Notes: generated by a model from the letters alone, not told the origin. 64,000 bases of DNA from Yinghuangia aomiensis (GCF_039542225.1 NZ_BAABHS010000041.1:1-64000), one strand, 5' to 3'; shown: positions 45,208-54,368, counted from the first letter of the stretch. Numbers and translations: made by a program.

Positions 45208-46815
45208 CTACTTCAGGCCGAGGCGGTCCATGAAGATGACGCCTGCGTTGTAGCTCTCGACGCCGGTGACCTTGCCGCTGTAGATCGTGCCGCACAAGGA
45301 CTCGGCGTACGACCAGAGCGGGACGTCGGCGACGAGTGCCTTCTGGAGGTCCGCGTAGGCCTGCTTGCGGACGGCCGGGTCGGTGCTCGCCCGGCCGGCC
45401 GCGAGGGCGGCGTCGGCCCGGGGGCTGTTCCATCCGCTGATGTTGAAGGGGCTCTGCGAGTACCAGTAGCCGAACAGCAGCGGTTCCGGGTCGGCCGCCC
45501 AGATCTGGGTGAGCGTGGCCTGGAACTCGCGCTGGACCGCGTACTTGACGATGTACGCGCCGATCTCCGCGGCTTCGACGCGCATCGAGACGTTCTGGAA
45601 CTCCTTGAGCCGGCTTGCCATGTACTCCGCGACCGCGAGGGACGACGGGTTCTGCGGGACGAGGTAGGTGAAGTCCACCTTCTTGCCCTCGGCGGCGAGT
45701 TCGTTGAACAACCGCTGGGCCTCCGCCTTGTTCTGGGCTGGCTGGCTGACCGCTGGATCGACGAACGGGCTGTCGGCGTTGAAGAAGCTCTTTGCGGGCA
45801 CATACCCGTTGTTGAGCGTCTTCGGGATGTCCGCGGGATCCAGGGCGAGCGTCAGGGCGCGCCGTGCCCGCACGTCGTCGAACGGCGCCTTGCGCAGGTT
45901 GAACTGGATGATCTGGCCGCCGTCGGTCGCCGACTCGGCGAGGTTCAGCTCTTTCTTCGCCTGTTCGAGGACCTTGCCGTCGGAGCTGATGAACAGGTCG
46001 GCTTGGCCCGACTTGACGGTGTTGTACTCCTGCTTGATGTCCGGAATGCTCTTGATCGTGATCTGGTCGAGCTTGGGCAGACCCTTGTCCTTCTGCCAGT
46101 AGGTGGGGTTCCGCTCGAATACCTGCTCGGATCCGCGGGTCCAGCTCTTCAGCACGAACGGTCCGGCGCCGATCGGCTCCGAGCCGTACTTCTCCGGACC
46201 CTTGGCGATCGCGGACGGGGCCATGATGTAGGTCAGTTCGGTCGCGATGCCGCGATCCAGGTTCGGATTCGGCGCGCCCACCGGAGTCAGTTTCAGCGTG
46301 AGGTTGTCGACCACGTCAGTCTTGACGGCCGCGGCGACCGCGATGTGCGACGAGCGGGTCGCCGGGTTCGCCTGCGTGTCGTAGTTGAGCTTGACCGCCG
46401 CGGCGTCGAACGGCGAGCCGTCGCTGAAGACCACTCCGGGGCGGAGCTTCATGGTCCACGTGGCGCCGTTGTCGTTCGTGGTCAGCGACTCCCCGAGGTG
46501 CGGCCTGACCTTGCGCGACGTGGCATCGATGAAGAACAGAGGGTCGTACAGGGCCGCCATACGCGGTTCGTCCGCCAAAGCCGAGTTGACCACCCGGAAC
46601 GGATCGAGCGAGGCGGAGTCCTGGACCGCCAGCATGGTCACCTTGCCGCCGGACTTCGCCGGCGCCTGACTGGCGGTGGCCGACGCGCTTTTGCCGTTGT
46701 CGCCGCTCCCGCAGGCGCTGATCGCCAGGCCCAAGGCCGCGAGACCGGCGACGGCGGCGCTGCGGCGCCTCGGCAGACTGCGGGGTGTACGCCGTACAAA
46801 ATTGCGTGCAGACAA
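45208..46815 (-). CDS. Peptide/oligosaccharide-type ABC substrate-binding lipoprotein (SBP family 5)
   Basis: A 535-residue binding lipoprotein. The chosen start is an unusual TTG at 46815, eight bases after GGGAGG; no ATG or GTG lies in a better place. The signal peptide (RRRSAAVAGLAALGLAISAC) puts the lipidated Cys at about residue 35. A Ser/Ala linker follows, then KVTMLAVQDSASLDPF and the family segment DGSPFDAAAVKLNYD near residue 145. The C-terminal third (SPFNISGWNSP and the final FMDRLGLK) matches that of the protein at 33513. No permease or ATPase is adjacent. It is an orphan receptor; substrate unknown. Confidence 0.9.
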   Translation of the reverse strand: MSARNFVRRTPRSLPRRRSAAVAGLAALGLAISACGSGDNGKSASATASQAPAKSGGKVTMLAVQDSASLDPFRVVNSALADEPRMAALYDPLFFIDATSRKVRPHLGESLTTNDNGATWTMKLRPGVVFSDGSPFDAAAVKLNYDTQANPATRSSHIAVAAAVKTDVVDNLTLKLTPVGAPNPNLDRGIATELTYIMAPSAIAKGPEKYGSEPIGAGPFVLKSWTRGSEQVFERNPTYWQKDKGLPKLDQITIKSIPDIKQEYNTVKSGQADLFISSDGKVLEQAKKELNLAESATDGGQIIQFNLRKAPFDDVRARRALTLALDPADIPKTLNNGYVPAKSFFNADSPFVDPAVSQPAQNKAEAQRLFNELAAEGKKVDFTYLVPQNPSSLAVAEYMASRLKEFQNVSMRVEAAEIGAYIVKYAVQREFQATLTQIWAADPEPLLFGYWYSQSPFNISGWNSPRADAALAAGRASTDPAVRKQAYADLQKALVADVPLWSYAESLCGTIYSGKVTGVESYNAGVIFMDRLGLK

Positions 46816-47353
46816 GATCGGTGCCTCCCGATAACGAGATGTGGCGACTGGGCGATCGTGGTGGTTCCGCGTGGATTGCGCCTGACGGAGCACCCCTCTG
46901 GCAGGGGGAATTGGTGCGGTGAGAGGCCGGCGAGGCGTGCCGAGGCGGGTGGGGACAGTCTTTGCGCGCGGAGATGTGCGGTCACGGTAGGCGCAGCGCC
47001 CCGAGAAGTCAGCCACCGACGCGAATCTGTTACATCACCGTCGGTCGATGCGTCTCAGCATGCGCCATGAAACGTTCAAATCCACCCTGGAGAAGAGGGC
47101 AATAGCGATGATCTGGGGTGAATCAACTTCGGGGGCCAGGCTTGGGCGGTGAGGCGAACCAGGCGGCTCTCAACGGGCAGGGTGCCCGGTAAATTTGCGT
47201 ACGCCATACATCTTCAAGGTTCGGTGGGGCGGCCGCCGCATCAGGGCCTTGCCTTCCGGTTTTCTTATAGATATTAAGGAGAATCAAATGGAGGTCCGCC
47301 TTTTGGTGAACCTGTCTCAGTGTCAGGCGAGGGGTGGGCCGTGAGGAGACGCT
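46816..47353. other. 538-bp divergent intergenic region
   Basis: No gene seen. The right side holds an AT-rich palindrome (47264-47278) close to the SDR promoter. TGAAACGTTCA at 47068-47078 is one base short of the LacI-type 12-mer and may be a decayed or weak site. Confidence 0.6.
47264..47278. promoter_or_regulatory. Operator-like palindrome CTTATAGATATTAAG
   Basis: A 15-bp near-palindrome with CTTA/TAAG ends, 76 bp before the SDR start. It differs by one central base from the reverse complement of the site at 55589-55603 in the promoter of the other catabolic operons. Sharing of so AT-rich a word in such GC-rich DNA points to a common regulator. Confidence 0.6.
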
Positions 47354-48229
47354 GTGCGCAAGGATGCGACGTCGGATCTGTTGGGGCTCCGTGGCCGGAC
47401 GGCGGTAGTGCTGGGCGGCGCGCAGGGGCTCGGGCGTTCTGTCGCCCGCCGGTTGGCGGAGGCGGGATGCAAGGTGGCAGTCGCCGACATTGCCGATGAC
47501 GCGGGCGGAACGCTCGTCCAGGAGATCCGCGGCGCCGGGGGCGAGGCGCTCTACCGGCATACAGACGCACGGCGGCGTGCGGACGTCCGTGAACTGATCG
47601 CCGCTGCGCGCGAGGAACTTGGGCCACTCACCGCGGCGGTGAACGTCGTCGGCAACCCGGGCGGTGTCCAAGGCGTCAAACCGTTCCTGGACATGACCGA
47701 AGACGACATGCGCGCCCGACTTGACCTCAATTTCATGACCGCCTTCATCGCGTGCCAGGAAGAGGCGCTCGCCATGATCGAGGACGGTACTGACGGCCGC
47801 ATCGTCAACTTCGGGTCTTCCAGCGGGCTGGTAGGTGCCCCGAACATCTGCGGGTACGGCGCCGCGAAGGCTGCCGTGGCCCACTTCACCATCTCGGCGT
47901 CGATGGAACTCGCCCGCTACGGGATCCGCGTCAACTGCGTGGTGCCGGGCACTCACGTCAACCCGAACGCCGGCCCACCCGCGAACGAGGGCATGGCGGA
48001 CTTCCGCAGGCGGGCGGCTGCGGCACCGATCCTGGGGCGCTTGGGAGAAGCGGACGAGACCGCCGGCGCCGCGCTGTTCCTCGCTTCCGACCTGTCCGGC
48101 TACATGACCGGCCACACCGTCGTGTCCGACGGCGGCGTCGTCCACACCACGGCCCGTCCACCCGTCGGCATGAACCTCGAATCCGAGGCCGTGCGGACCA
48201 TCCTCGAGACGCGCGCGCAGGAGGCTTGA
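47354..48229 (+). CDS. SDR-family NAD(P)-dependent oxidoreductase
   Basis: A 291-residue short-chain dehydrogenase. Cofactor motif LGGAQGLGRSVA near residue 19, Asp after the second strand (VADIAD), NVVGNPGG in place of the NNAG motif near residue 97, catalytic Ser in NFGSSSG near residue 156, and Tyr/Lys in YGAAK near residue 170. GTG start at 47354 with GAGGAGA upstream. It is followed one base later by the amidohydrolase gene (AGGAGG within its own end), so the two form an operon. Substrate unknown. Confidence 0.9.
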   Translation: MRKDATSDLLGLRGRTAVVLGGAQGLGRSVARRLAEAGCKVAVADIADDAGGTLVQEIRGAGGEALYRHTDARRRADVRELIAAAREELGPLTAAVNVVGNPGGVQGVKPFLDMTEDDMRARLDLNFMTAFIACQEEALAMIEDGTDGRIVNFGSSSGLVGAPNICGYGAAKAAVAHFTISASMELARYGIRVNCVVPGTHVNPNAGPPANEGMADFRRRAAAAPILGRLGEADETAGAALFLASDLSGYMTGHTVVSDGGVVHTTARPPVGMNLESEAVRTILETRAQEA

Positions 48230-48230
48230 T

Positions 48231-49259
48231 ATGGCGACGAACGAGTCCTTCGTGGCAGGCGGCGGTCTCGAAGGCGGGCCGGAGCTCATCGACGCCCACA
48301 CGCATGTGATGCGCTCCGAAGACCACGGCCGTGAGGCCTTTGGCTATTTCCTCAGCCGGAACCCGCGCTCCGGACACGCTGCCGAGCCGGTGGCGTACGG
48401 GACCGTCGACGAACTGCGCGGCATCATGAGAAGGAACGGCGTGAGCCGCTCGAACATTCTCATGTTCACGTGGTCCGGTCAGTATTGGCGGGACGGCCAG
48501 TTCGCCCTGCCTGACGGCCAAGCGCATGCGGCCGCTGCCGCGGAACTCCGGTGCCGCATCGTGCAGCGGATCAGCGACAACAACGCATGGGCCCAGGAAG
48601 TCGCGCGAGAAAACCCCGAGTTCTCGTACTTCTGCGGGGTTGACGCGGTCCTGATGAGCGAAGAGCAGCTCCTGGCCGAAGTGGAAGCGCGGGTTGCGCA
48701 CGGGGCGCTGGGAGTGAAAATCGTTCCTCGGGACATGCGCATACGCGGCGATGACCCGCGTCTGAGGCCGCTCTTCGACTGGTGTGCACGCCAGGAAGTA
48801 CCCGTCCTGACGGAGGCCAGCGGTCACGCGGGCGCGCCGAGTCGGCCTGCGTACTTCGAGAAGGCATTGAGCGACTTCCCCAGCCTGAAGATCATCTTTG
48901 CGCACTGCGGCCACAATCCCGTCTTCGGCGAAGGGGCGGATGCCGAAGTCGTCGATCTCGCACAGCGGTTTCCCGGGGTGGCGGCCGATTTGTCGCTGCG
49001 GTTGCTGGAGGTCGCGGACGGACACGTAGCACCGCAACGCTTGGTGGAGTTCGTGCGCGACCTCGGCACGGATCGCGTCCTGTACGGGAGCAACTACGTG
49101 CTGGCGGAACTCCTGCAACCCGACGTCGACGGGAGTCGGCCACAGCCGACGCGCACGGAAGCGTCGCTGGCTGCGTTCCGTGCGCTGCCCTTCACTCCAG
49201 ACGAGGCAGAGGCAATCGGCTCCGGCAACTTCCGCCGAATCACCGGGCGTTCCTGCTGA
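48231..49259 (+). CDS. Amidohydrolase-2 family protein with Asn in place of the conserved Asp
   Basis: A 342-residue amidohydrolase-2 barrel. The N-terminal metal motif is intact (IDAHTHVMR, residues 20-28). Further histidines are in LTEASGHAG near residue 200 and IIFAHCGHN near residue 222. At the end of the barrel, where family members have GSDxPH, this protein reads VLYGSNYVLAE near residue 285: the metal/proton-transfer aspartate is Asn and the following Pro-His is missing. It may bind metal differently or be inactive as a hydrolase. Start ATG at 48231 has AGGAGG upstream. It forms an operon with the SDR before it. Confidence 0.85.
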   Translation: MATNESFVAGGGLEGGPELIDAHTHVMRSEDHGREAFGYFLSRNPRSGHAAEPVAYGTVDELRGIMRRNGVSRSNILMFTWSGQYWRDGQFALPDGQAHAAAAAELRCRIVQRISDNNAWAQEVARENPEFSYFCGVDAVLMSEEQLLAEVEARVAHGALGVKIVPRDMRIRGDDPRLRPLFDWCARQEVPVLTEASGHAGAPSRPAYFEKALSDFPSLKIIFAHCGHNPVFGEGADAEVVDLAQRFPGVAADLSLRLLEVADGHVAPQRLVEFVRDLGTDRVLYGSNYVLAELLQPDVDGSRPQPTRTEASLAAFRALPFTPDEAEAIGSGNFRRITGRSC

Positions 49260-49320
49260 CATTGCCGTGGCGTCGTCAGGGGCGAGAGCGCACACGTGAC
49301 GTCTCGCAGGGAACGAGATT

Positions 49321-49348
49321 GGTGCACGGCCGGTTTGAGCCGTGCACC
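49321..49348. terminator. Intrinsic terminator between convergent operons
   Basis: GGTGCACGGC (49321-49330) and GCCGTGCACC (49339-49348) form a perfect stem with an eight-base loop, followed by AGCCTTTTG. It is one of few hairpins here with a T-run. Confidence 0.85.
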
Positions 49349-49373
49349 AGCCTTTTGTCGTCGGACCTTTGCG

Positions 49374-50252
49374 TCAACTGCGTGTGAGTAGGCGCTTTGC
49401 GTCGATTTCGGTCGGCTGCCATCCCTCGACCAGCGTGCGACCATCAAGCGAACGCACCTCGACGCTGAGCTCCTTGACCAGCGACAGGCTGTAGGCGATG
49501 CGGCCGGTCAGCGTGCCCGGGTCGCCGGTAAGCAACGCCAAGGCGGCTGATACGAAGGTCTCCATCGGCTCGATCTTGTCCGGCGGGAGATCGGCGGCCG
49601 ACACGGCGTGCGGCGTGACGACCGCCGCTTCGGGGGCAAGACTGTTGACCGCTATGCCGCAGCCGTGAAGGTCCATGGCGGCGCCGCTGGTGACGCGGTC
49701 GATCATCGCCTTCGTCCCGCCGTACAGGCAGGCCCCGCCCGACGAGATGCCCGAGTACGGCGGCCCGACCCGCGGCGTGGCCTGCGCGGAGGAAACATTG
49801 AGGATCCAGCCGGCACCGTCGCCGAGCATGCCGGGGATCACCAGACGGGCGAGGTCCCAAGCAGCCCAGACGTTGACTTCGATCGCCGCACGGAACGCAT
49901 CTTCCTCCATCCCGTCGAAGCGCAGGTCGAACGCCCGCGGGGCGGCGGCGTTGTTGACGAGCAAGGTCACCGGCCTGCCGAAGTGCTTCTCCGCTTCGTG
50001 CACCGCGCGCCGTCGTTCGTGGGCGGTGCCGATGTCGGCGACCACGGCCACAGCCTGCCCGCCTGCGGCGGCTGCCATGTCGACAGTCTCCGCGAGGGAT
50101 CCCGCATAGCTGCCGTCACCGGGTTTGGCCGTCCGGCCTACGGCCGCGACCAGTGCGCCCTCGGCGGCGAGCCGCACGGCCAGCCCCTGACCGATGCCCC
50201 GGCTGGCGCCGGTGACGAGCGCCACGCGTCCTACGCACGTCCGTACTGTCAT
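49374..50252 (-). CDS. SDR-family oxidoreductase
   Basis: A 292-residue short-chain dehydrogenase and the last gene of a five-gene minus-strand operon. Cofactor motif TGASRGIGQGLA (residues 14-25), NNAAAPR near residue 99, Ser in NVSSAQA near residue 154, and Tyr/Lys in YGGTK near residue 178. An insertion of about ten residues (PPYSGISSGGAC) lies between the Ser and Tyr. Its ATG overlaps the stop of the DUF35 gene (ATGA). It likely handles a hydroxyacyl or ketone product of the thiolase-like/DUF35 step; substrate unknown. Confidence 0.9.
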   Translation of the reverse strand: MTVRTCVGRVALVTGASRGIGQGLAVRLAAEGALVAAVGRTAKPGDGSYAGSLAETVDMAAAAGGQAVAVVADIGTAHERRRAVHEAEKHFGRPVTLLVNNAAAPRAFDLRFDGMEEDAFRAAIEVNVWAAWDLARLVIPGMLGDGAGWILNVSSAQATPRVGPPYSGISSGGACLYGGTKAMIDRVTSGAAMDLHGCGIAVNSLAPEAAVVTPHAVSAADLPPDKIEPMETFVSAALALLTGDPGTLTGRIAYSLSLVKELSVEVRSLDGRTLVEGWQPTEIDAKRLLTRS

Positions 50253-50716
50253 GTCGGGTTCCCATCGGACATTGCGCGAAGGCGGAAGAACGGGGCACGT
50301 ACCTCGCCGGGCACGCCCGGGTAGGAGAGGGGGGCGAAACAGACCTCGACCGGTGCATCCATCGTGAGTTCCTCAGGCTTCGCATCGACGATCCGGGTGG
50401 GCAGACGGACCCCTGGCGCGGCGTCCAGGGTGACGAGCGCGGCGACAAAGGGCACCTGCCCGGAGAAGGCGGGAAGGAACGCGTGACGAACGACTGTCCA
50501 CGAGAACAGGGTTCCGGTTCCCGGTACTTCCATCCACGGAAGGTCGTCCGTGCCGCATCCGGGACAGGTCGCCTTGGGATACCAGCGGAAGCGTGCGCAG
50601 GTCCGGCAGTAGGGCAGGGCAAGGGTGTCGCGTGCCGCTGCGAGCCAGAACGGCGAGGTCAGTGGTTCCGTGAGGTCGGGTAGGGGGAAATCCGGTCGGA
50701 AGGCGGTCTCGGTCAC
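50249..50716 (-). CDS. DUF35 zinc-ribbon/OB-fold acyl-CoA-associated protein
   Basis: A 155-residue DUF35 protein. The N-terminal helix and rubredoxin-like zinc ribbon carry four cysteines as CRTCARFRWYPKATCPGCG (residues 36-54), followed by the OB fold (GTGTLFSWTVVRHAF). In actinobacteria, partners of this kind bind acyl-CoA and join thiolase-like proteins; the ChsH2-Ltp2 aldolase is the studied case. GTG start at 50716 overlaps the stop of the thiolase-like gene, with GGAGG upstream. The tight coupling strongly suggests a complex with it. Confidence 0.92.
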   Translation of the reverse strand: MTETAFRPDFPLPDLTEPLTSPFWLAAARDTLALPYCRTCARFRWYPKATCPGCGTDDLPWMEVPGTGTLFSWTVVRHAFLPAFSGQVPFVAALVTLDAAPGVRLPTRIVDAKPEELTMDAPVEVCFAPLSYPGVPGEVRAPFFRLRAMSDGNPT

Positions 50717-51918
50717 CGGGACCTCCGCAGGATCAAGGTGCTGGCTTGGGGACCGGTGTAGCCGCCATACGCCGCGATCTGCGCACCGGGCACTTGCGCG
50801 TTTGCCTCGCCGCGCAACTGCCGGCACAACTCGACGACGTGTGCGATGCCAAGGACGTAAGAGTGCGACAACAGGCCTCCGTGAGTGTTGTAGGGGACGC
50901 CTCCGCTGTCGAACGCGAGGGCACCGCTTTCGGCGAAGGGCCCCCCATCGCCCTTCGCGCAGAACCCAAGGTCTTCCAACTGCATCAACGAGACGATCGT
51001 GAAGGGGTCGTAGCACGCGAGCACATCGACGTCGGTGGCCTTGATGCCCGCCATCGCGTAGGCAGCGGGGGCTGCGAAGACCTGTGGCGTCGAGGTGATC
51101 TCGGATTGCTGCGCCCAATGCCCGCCGGTTTCGCTGGTGCCGAGGCCCGCTCCGGCGACCTCGATCACCGGCTGTGGCAGGTCGCGGGCGCGCTCGGGTG
51201 TGGTCATGATGTACGCCGCGCCGCCATCGGAGATCAGCGAGCAGTCTTCCTTGCGGAAGGGATCGACTACCAGCGGCGAGGCACGGTACGCGTCGAGGGT
51301 CAGGGGACGGTCGTGCATGATTGCGCCGCGCGTGAGGTTGGCGTGGCGCCTGGTATGCACGGCGATCGCGCCGAGTTGGTCGACTGTAGTTCCGAACTCG
51401 TACATGTGGCGGCGCGCGATCGTGGCGAAGTACGTCGGCTGGGGGAACCAGCCGAAGGGCACTTCGTACTGGCGCTTGGCCAATTGCTGGGCGTGGCTCT
51501 GCCCCGGACCGCCGACCATGGCGGAGCGCTGGGTCGCCCATGCGACGGCAAAGGCGTTGATGATGTAGCGGGCTCTGCCTGATGCCAGTGCCCGATATGC
51601 CGCCACGGGTGCGGTGCCGGCCCAGACCATGCCTCCGCCTTCGGTCGAGGTCCACATGGCATGTTCGGTGCCAAAGTGGCAACGGAAGGCGATGTCGTCG
51701 AACTGCTCGGAGAACGCGGGGTGCCACATGATCCCGTCGATGTCCGCCGGGGTTAGTCCCGCGTCCGTAATCGCACGTGACACGGCTTCGGCGGCAATCG
51801 CTGTCGTGGTCCGACCGGATGCCTTGCTGTGTTCGGCCTCGCCGACACCGATGATCGCGACTGCGCCCGCGATGTCCTCGAATGGCTCGGTCCGGCCCCA
51901 GTCAGGGGTGCTGATCAC
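50713..51918 (-). CDS. Thiolase-like lipid-transfer protein (Ltp2-type, lacks thiolase Cys)
   Basis: A 401-residue thiolase-fold protein. Conserved landmarks are IIGVGEAEHSK near residue 22, a TSTEGGGMVWAGT segment near residue 90 where thiolases have the nucleophilic Cys, SDGGAAYIM near residue 230, and NTHGGLLSHSYVLG near residue 350, which matches steroid-type Ltp proteins. The absent nucleophile and the coupled DUF35 gene point to a retro-aldol role (as in Ltp2 releasing propionyl-CoA from a steroid side chain) rather than thiolysis. GTG start at 51918. Part of the operon from 55583 down to 49374. Confidence 0.9.
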   Translation of the reverse strand: MISTPDWGRTEPFEDIAGAVAIIGVGEAEHSKASGRTTTAIAAEAVSRAITDAGLTPADIDGIMWHPAFSEQFDDIAFRCHFGTEHAMWTSTEGGGMVWAGTAPVAAYRALASGRARYIINAFAVAWATQRSAMVGGPGQSHAQQLAKRQYEVPFGWFPQPTYFATIARRHMYEFGTTVDQLGAIAVHTRRHANLTRGAIMHDRPLTLDAYRASPLVVDPFRKEDCSLISDGGAAYIMTTPERARDLPQPVIEVAGAGLGTSETGGHWAQQSEITSTPQVFAAPAAYAMAGIKATDVDVLACYDPFTIVSLMQLEDLGFCAKGDGGPFAESGALAFDSGGVPYNTHGGLLSHSYVLGIAHVVELCRQLRGEANAQVPGAQIAAYGGYTGPQASTLILRRSR

Positions 51919-51987
51919 AAGAGATGTCCTTCCTGATACCGATGCCCGGCGTCGGGCACCGACGTGCTTGGACAGGGATCGCCGCGA

Positions 51988-54360
51988 TTACGAGAGGTCG
52001 TTGCCTACGATGCCCAAGGCCCGCAGCTCTTCGAGTTCCTGCGGCGAGAGGCCCAGGAGACCGCCGAGCACGGCGTTGTTGTCTTGGCCCAGCGTGGGTG
52101 GCGGACCGGAGAGCCAGGGGGCGGTCCGACGGGCGGCGAATCGGAACGGTGCGCCGGGCAGGTCGAGATGCCCCGCCAGCGGGTGCTCGATGTGCTCAAG
52201 GAAGCCGCGTGCGGCGAGATGCGGATGCGATGCCGCAGTGGCGGGCGAATGGACGGCCGCTGCCGGAATCCCAGCGGCCAGCAGGCACTCGACGGCCGCG
52301 GCCAATGCTTGCCGAGCGAACCAGCCGCCAAGCCGGGCGTCCAAATCGTCGTGCCCGCGGTGGCGGTCTTCCGCGGAAGGCAGCTCCGGACCGCCGATCA
52401 GAGCGTGGAGCGCCCGCCACTGGTCGTCGTTCTCGACCGACAGAGCGATCCAGTTCTCATCGCCCTGGCACGCGTAAACACCCTGGGGTGCCGCGTGTGG
52501 GCTTCGGTTGGCCCTCCGTTCCGCGGCGATGCCGTATGCGGAGTACTCCACGATTGCCTGGGCGCCGACGTTGAGGACCGTTTCGATCATCGGTACCTCC
52601 ACCAGACATCCATCGTCGGTGCGATCACGTTGCTCCAGGGCGCAGAGCGTGGCGATCACCGCGTGTATGCCCGCTATGGGATCGCTTGCCCGAGGCAGCA
52701 TGGGCGGGAGGTCGGGATCGCCCGTGACCGAGGCCAGCCCTCCGACCTGTTCCATGGTCTGGGCGAACCCGGGGCGGTCGCGCCACGGTCCGTCGAGACC
52801 GAACGCCGGCATGCGCACGATCACGGCGTGGGGGTTCCATGTCCGCAGTCGGTCGGCACCGATGCCGAGGTGGTCCAGGACGCGCGGTGTGAAGTTCTCG
52901 ATGACGATGTCGGAGCGCTTCACCAATTCGCTCAGCAGCCGACGGCCTTGATCATGTGTCAAGTCGAGGGTGATGCCCTGCTTGCCGGCGTTGGCACCAT
53001 AGAAGACCGGCCCGTATTCCCACCACCGCGCGACGTCGCGCCGCGCTGTGGTGAAGCGCATCGGGTCCGGACGGCGAGTCGACTCGACCTTGACGACTTC
53101 CGCACCGAGCAGCGCGAGCAGATGCGTCGCGGAGGGCCCCGCCCAGAATGCGGTGAGGTCGACGACTCGCAAGCCTTGTAGCGGGAGCCCACGATCCGGG
53201 CCTGAACGGGCGGATCTCACCGAAGCGTCGTTGCGTTCCGGCCACGCCGGTGTCGAGCCGGCTTCCTCCGGAGCGGGGGTGCGTCTGACTGGCGGTGAGG
53301 GCGTATCACCCAGCTTGTACGGCACCCGGGGCTGCAGGAATCCGTGCGGGTTCGGGACGAACACCCCTCGCTCACGAAAGTGGGGCAGGTTCACCAACCG
53401 GTCCGCGGTGGTCAAAGGAACCGCCGGAATGCGCAGCGCATCCGCCAGTTCCAAGATTTCTTCGGTGGTGTGGGCGGTAGTCCAGGTGTGTACCGCGGTC
53501 GAGAACTCCTTCCGGCGCCGTCGACGCCCGGAGGCGGATGCCAGTTCGGCGTCGTCGAGAAGATCAGGCCGTTCGATCATCACGAGGAAGTCCTGGAACT
53601 GCTGCGCCGTCACCGTGCAGAAGCCTACGAAACCGTTCTTGGTCGGCTCGACCGACGGGGTCTCGACCAAACGGGCCGGGGACTCCTCGGGCTCGATGGT
53701 CAGTTGCGCTGCTACGTAGCCGAACGGATTCTGTGTCAGCAGCATCGCTTCCAACATCGAGACGTCCACGTGGTCGCCGGCGCCACCACGTCGCACCCGC
53801 CTGGCCACCGACATGGCCGCTACCGCTGCGTAGCCGCCCGCCGCCCAAGCGCCGAGCTGGGCACCGCACTGCATGGGGATGCCTTCCGGTACCCCGCGCC
53901 CCCCGGTCGACCCGCTCAACGCCTGAAGGATGAATTCGTTCGCCGGGCGTTTCGCCCAAGGACCCGTGTGTCCGAACGGCGATATCGAAACCACGACCAA
54001 CTTCGGGTGGCTCTCCCGCAACTGCGCGGTACAAACCTCACTGGGGCCGAGGTCCTCGATCACGATGTCGGCGCCCCGCGTCCAAGCCGCGGGGATGGGC
54101 ACATTGCCCGTTGCGGGTCTCAGACGCTGCTTCCCCGCGTGCAGGTAGCGGAATAGTGCGGAATCTTCCTCGTCGGTGTGGACACCTATCCCGGTGCTGC
54201 GGAACACGGGGTCGCCGTGGTCCGGGAGAGTGGCCCTGGCGACTGTTGCCCCGGCGTCGACCAGGAGCTTGCCTGCGTAGGCTCCCGCAAGGCCACGGGT
54301 CACCTCGATGACGCGGTAGTCGGCCAATGGGCCACCGCCCTGGGACGCTCGTGTATTCAT
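51988..54360 (-). CDS. Tandem fusion of two class III CoA-transferase (CaiB/BaiF) domains
   Basis: A 790-residue protein made of two full CaiB/BaiF-type modules in a row. Module 1 (about residues 10-385) has DYRVIEVTRGLAGAYAGKLLVDAGA, ISPFGHTGPW and HVDVSMLEAM. Module 2 (about 420-790) has GLRVVDLTAFWAGPSATHLLALLGA, NAGKQGITLDLTHDQGRRLL and LVEVPMIETVLN. Class III enzymes move CoA between acids and normally act as interlocked dimers of single modules, so one chain could hold both halves. At the position of the catalytic Asp of formyl-CoA transferase both modules have Glu by my alignment. ATG at 54360 is eight bases after the amidohydrolase stop, so they are co-transcribed. Confidence 0.92.
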   Translation of the reverse strand: MNTRASQGGGPLADYRVIEVTRGLAGAYAGKLLVDAGATVARATLPDHGDPVFRSTGIGVHTDEEDSALFRYLHAGKQRLRPATGNVPIPAAWTRGADIVIEDLGPSEVCTAQLRESHPKLVVVSISPFGHTGPWAKRPANEFILQALSGSTGGRGVPEGIPMQCGAQLGAWAAGGYAAVAAMSVARRVRRGGAGDHVDVSMLEAMLLTQNPFGYVAAQLTIEPEESPARLVETPSVEPTKNGFVGFCTVTAQQFQDFLVMIERPDLLDDAELASASGRRRRRKEFSTAVHTWTTAHTTEEILELADALRIPAVPLTTADRLVNLPHFRERGVFVPNPHGFLQPRVPYKLGDTPSPPVRRTPAPEEAGSTPAWPERNDASVRSARSGPDRGLPLQGLRVVDLTAFWAGPSATHLLALLGAEVVKVESTRRPDPMRFTTARRDVARWWEYGPVFYGANAGKQGITLDLTHDQGRRLLSELVKRSDIVIENFTPRVLDHLGIGADRLRTWNPHAVIVRMPAFGLDGPWRDRPGFAQTMEQVGGLASVTGDPDLPPMLPRASDPIAGIHAVIATLCALEQRDRTDDGCLVEVPMIETVLNVGAQAIVEYSAYGIAAERRANRSPHAAPQGVYACQGDENWIALSVENDDQWRALHALIGGPELPSAEDRHRGHDDLDARLGGWFARQALAAAVECLLAAGIPAAAVHSPATAASHPHLAARGFLEHIEHPLAGHLDLPGAPFRFAARRTAPWLSGPPPTLGQDNNAVLGGLLGLSPQELEELRALGIVGNDLS

Positions 54361-54368
54361 CGCCGGGC

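Noticed and set aside
35205..46815. Biosynthetic (secondary-metabolite) gene cluster around the P450
   Set aside because: No PKS, NRPS, terpene or RiPP core genes; P450, esterases and MFS genes alone do not support one.
47068..47078. Eighth LacI-type operator (TGAAACGTTCA)
   Set aside because: One base is missing from the palindrome, which changes half-site spacing, and it lies about 250 bp from the nearest start. Kept only as a possible relic.
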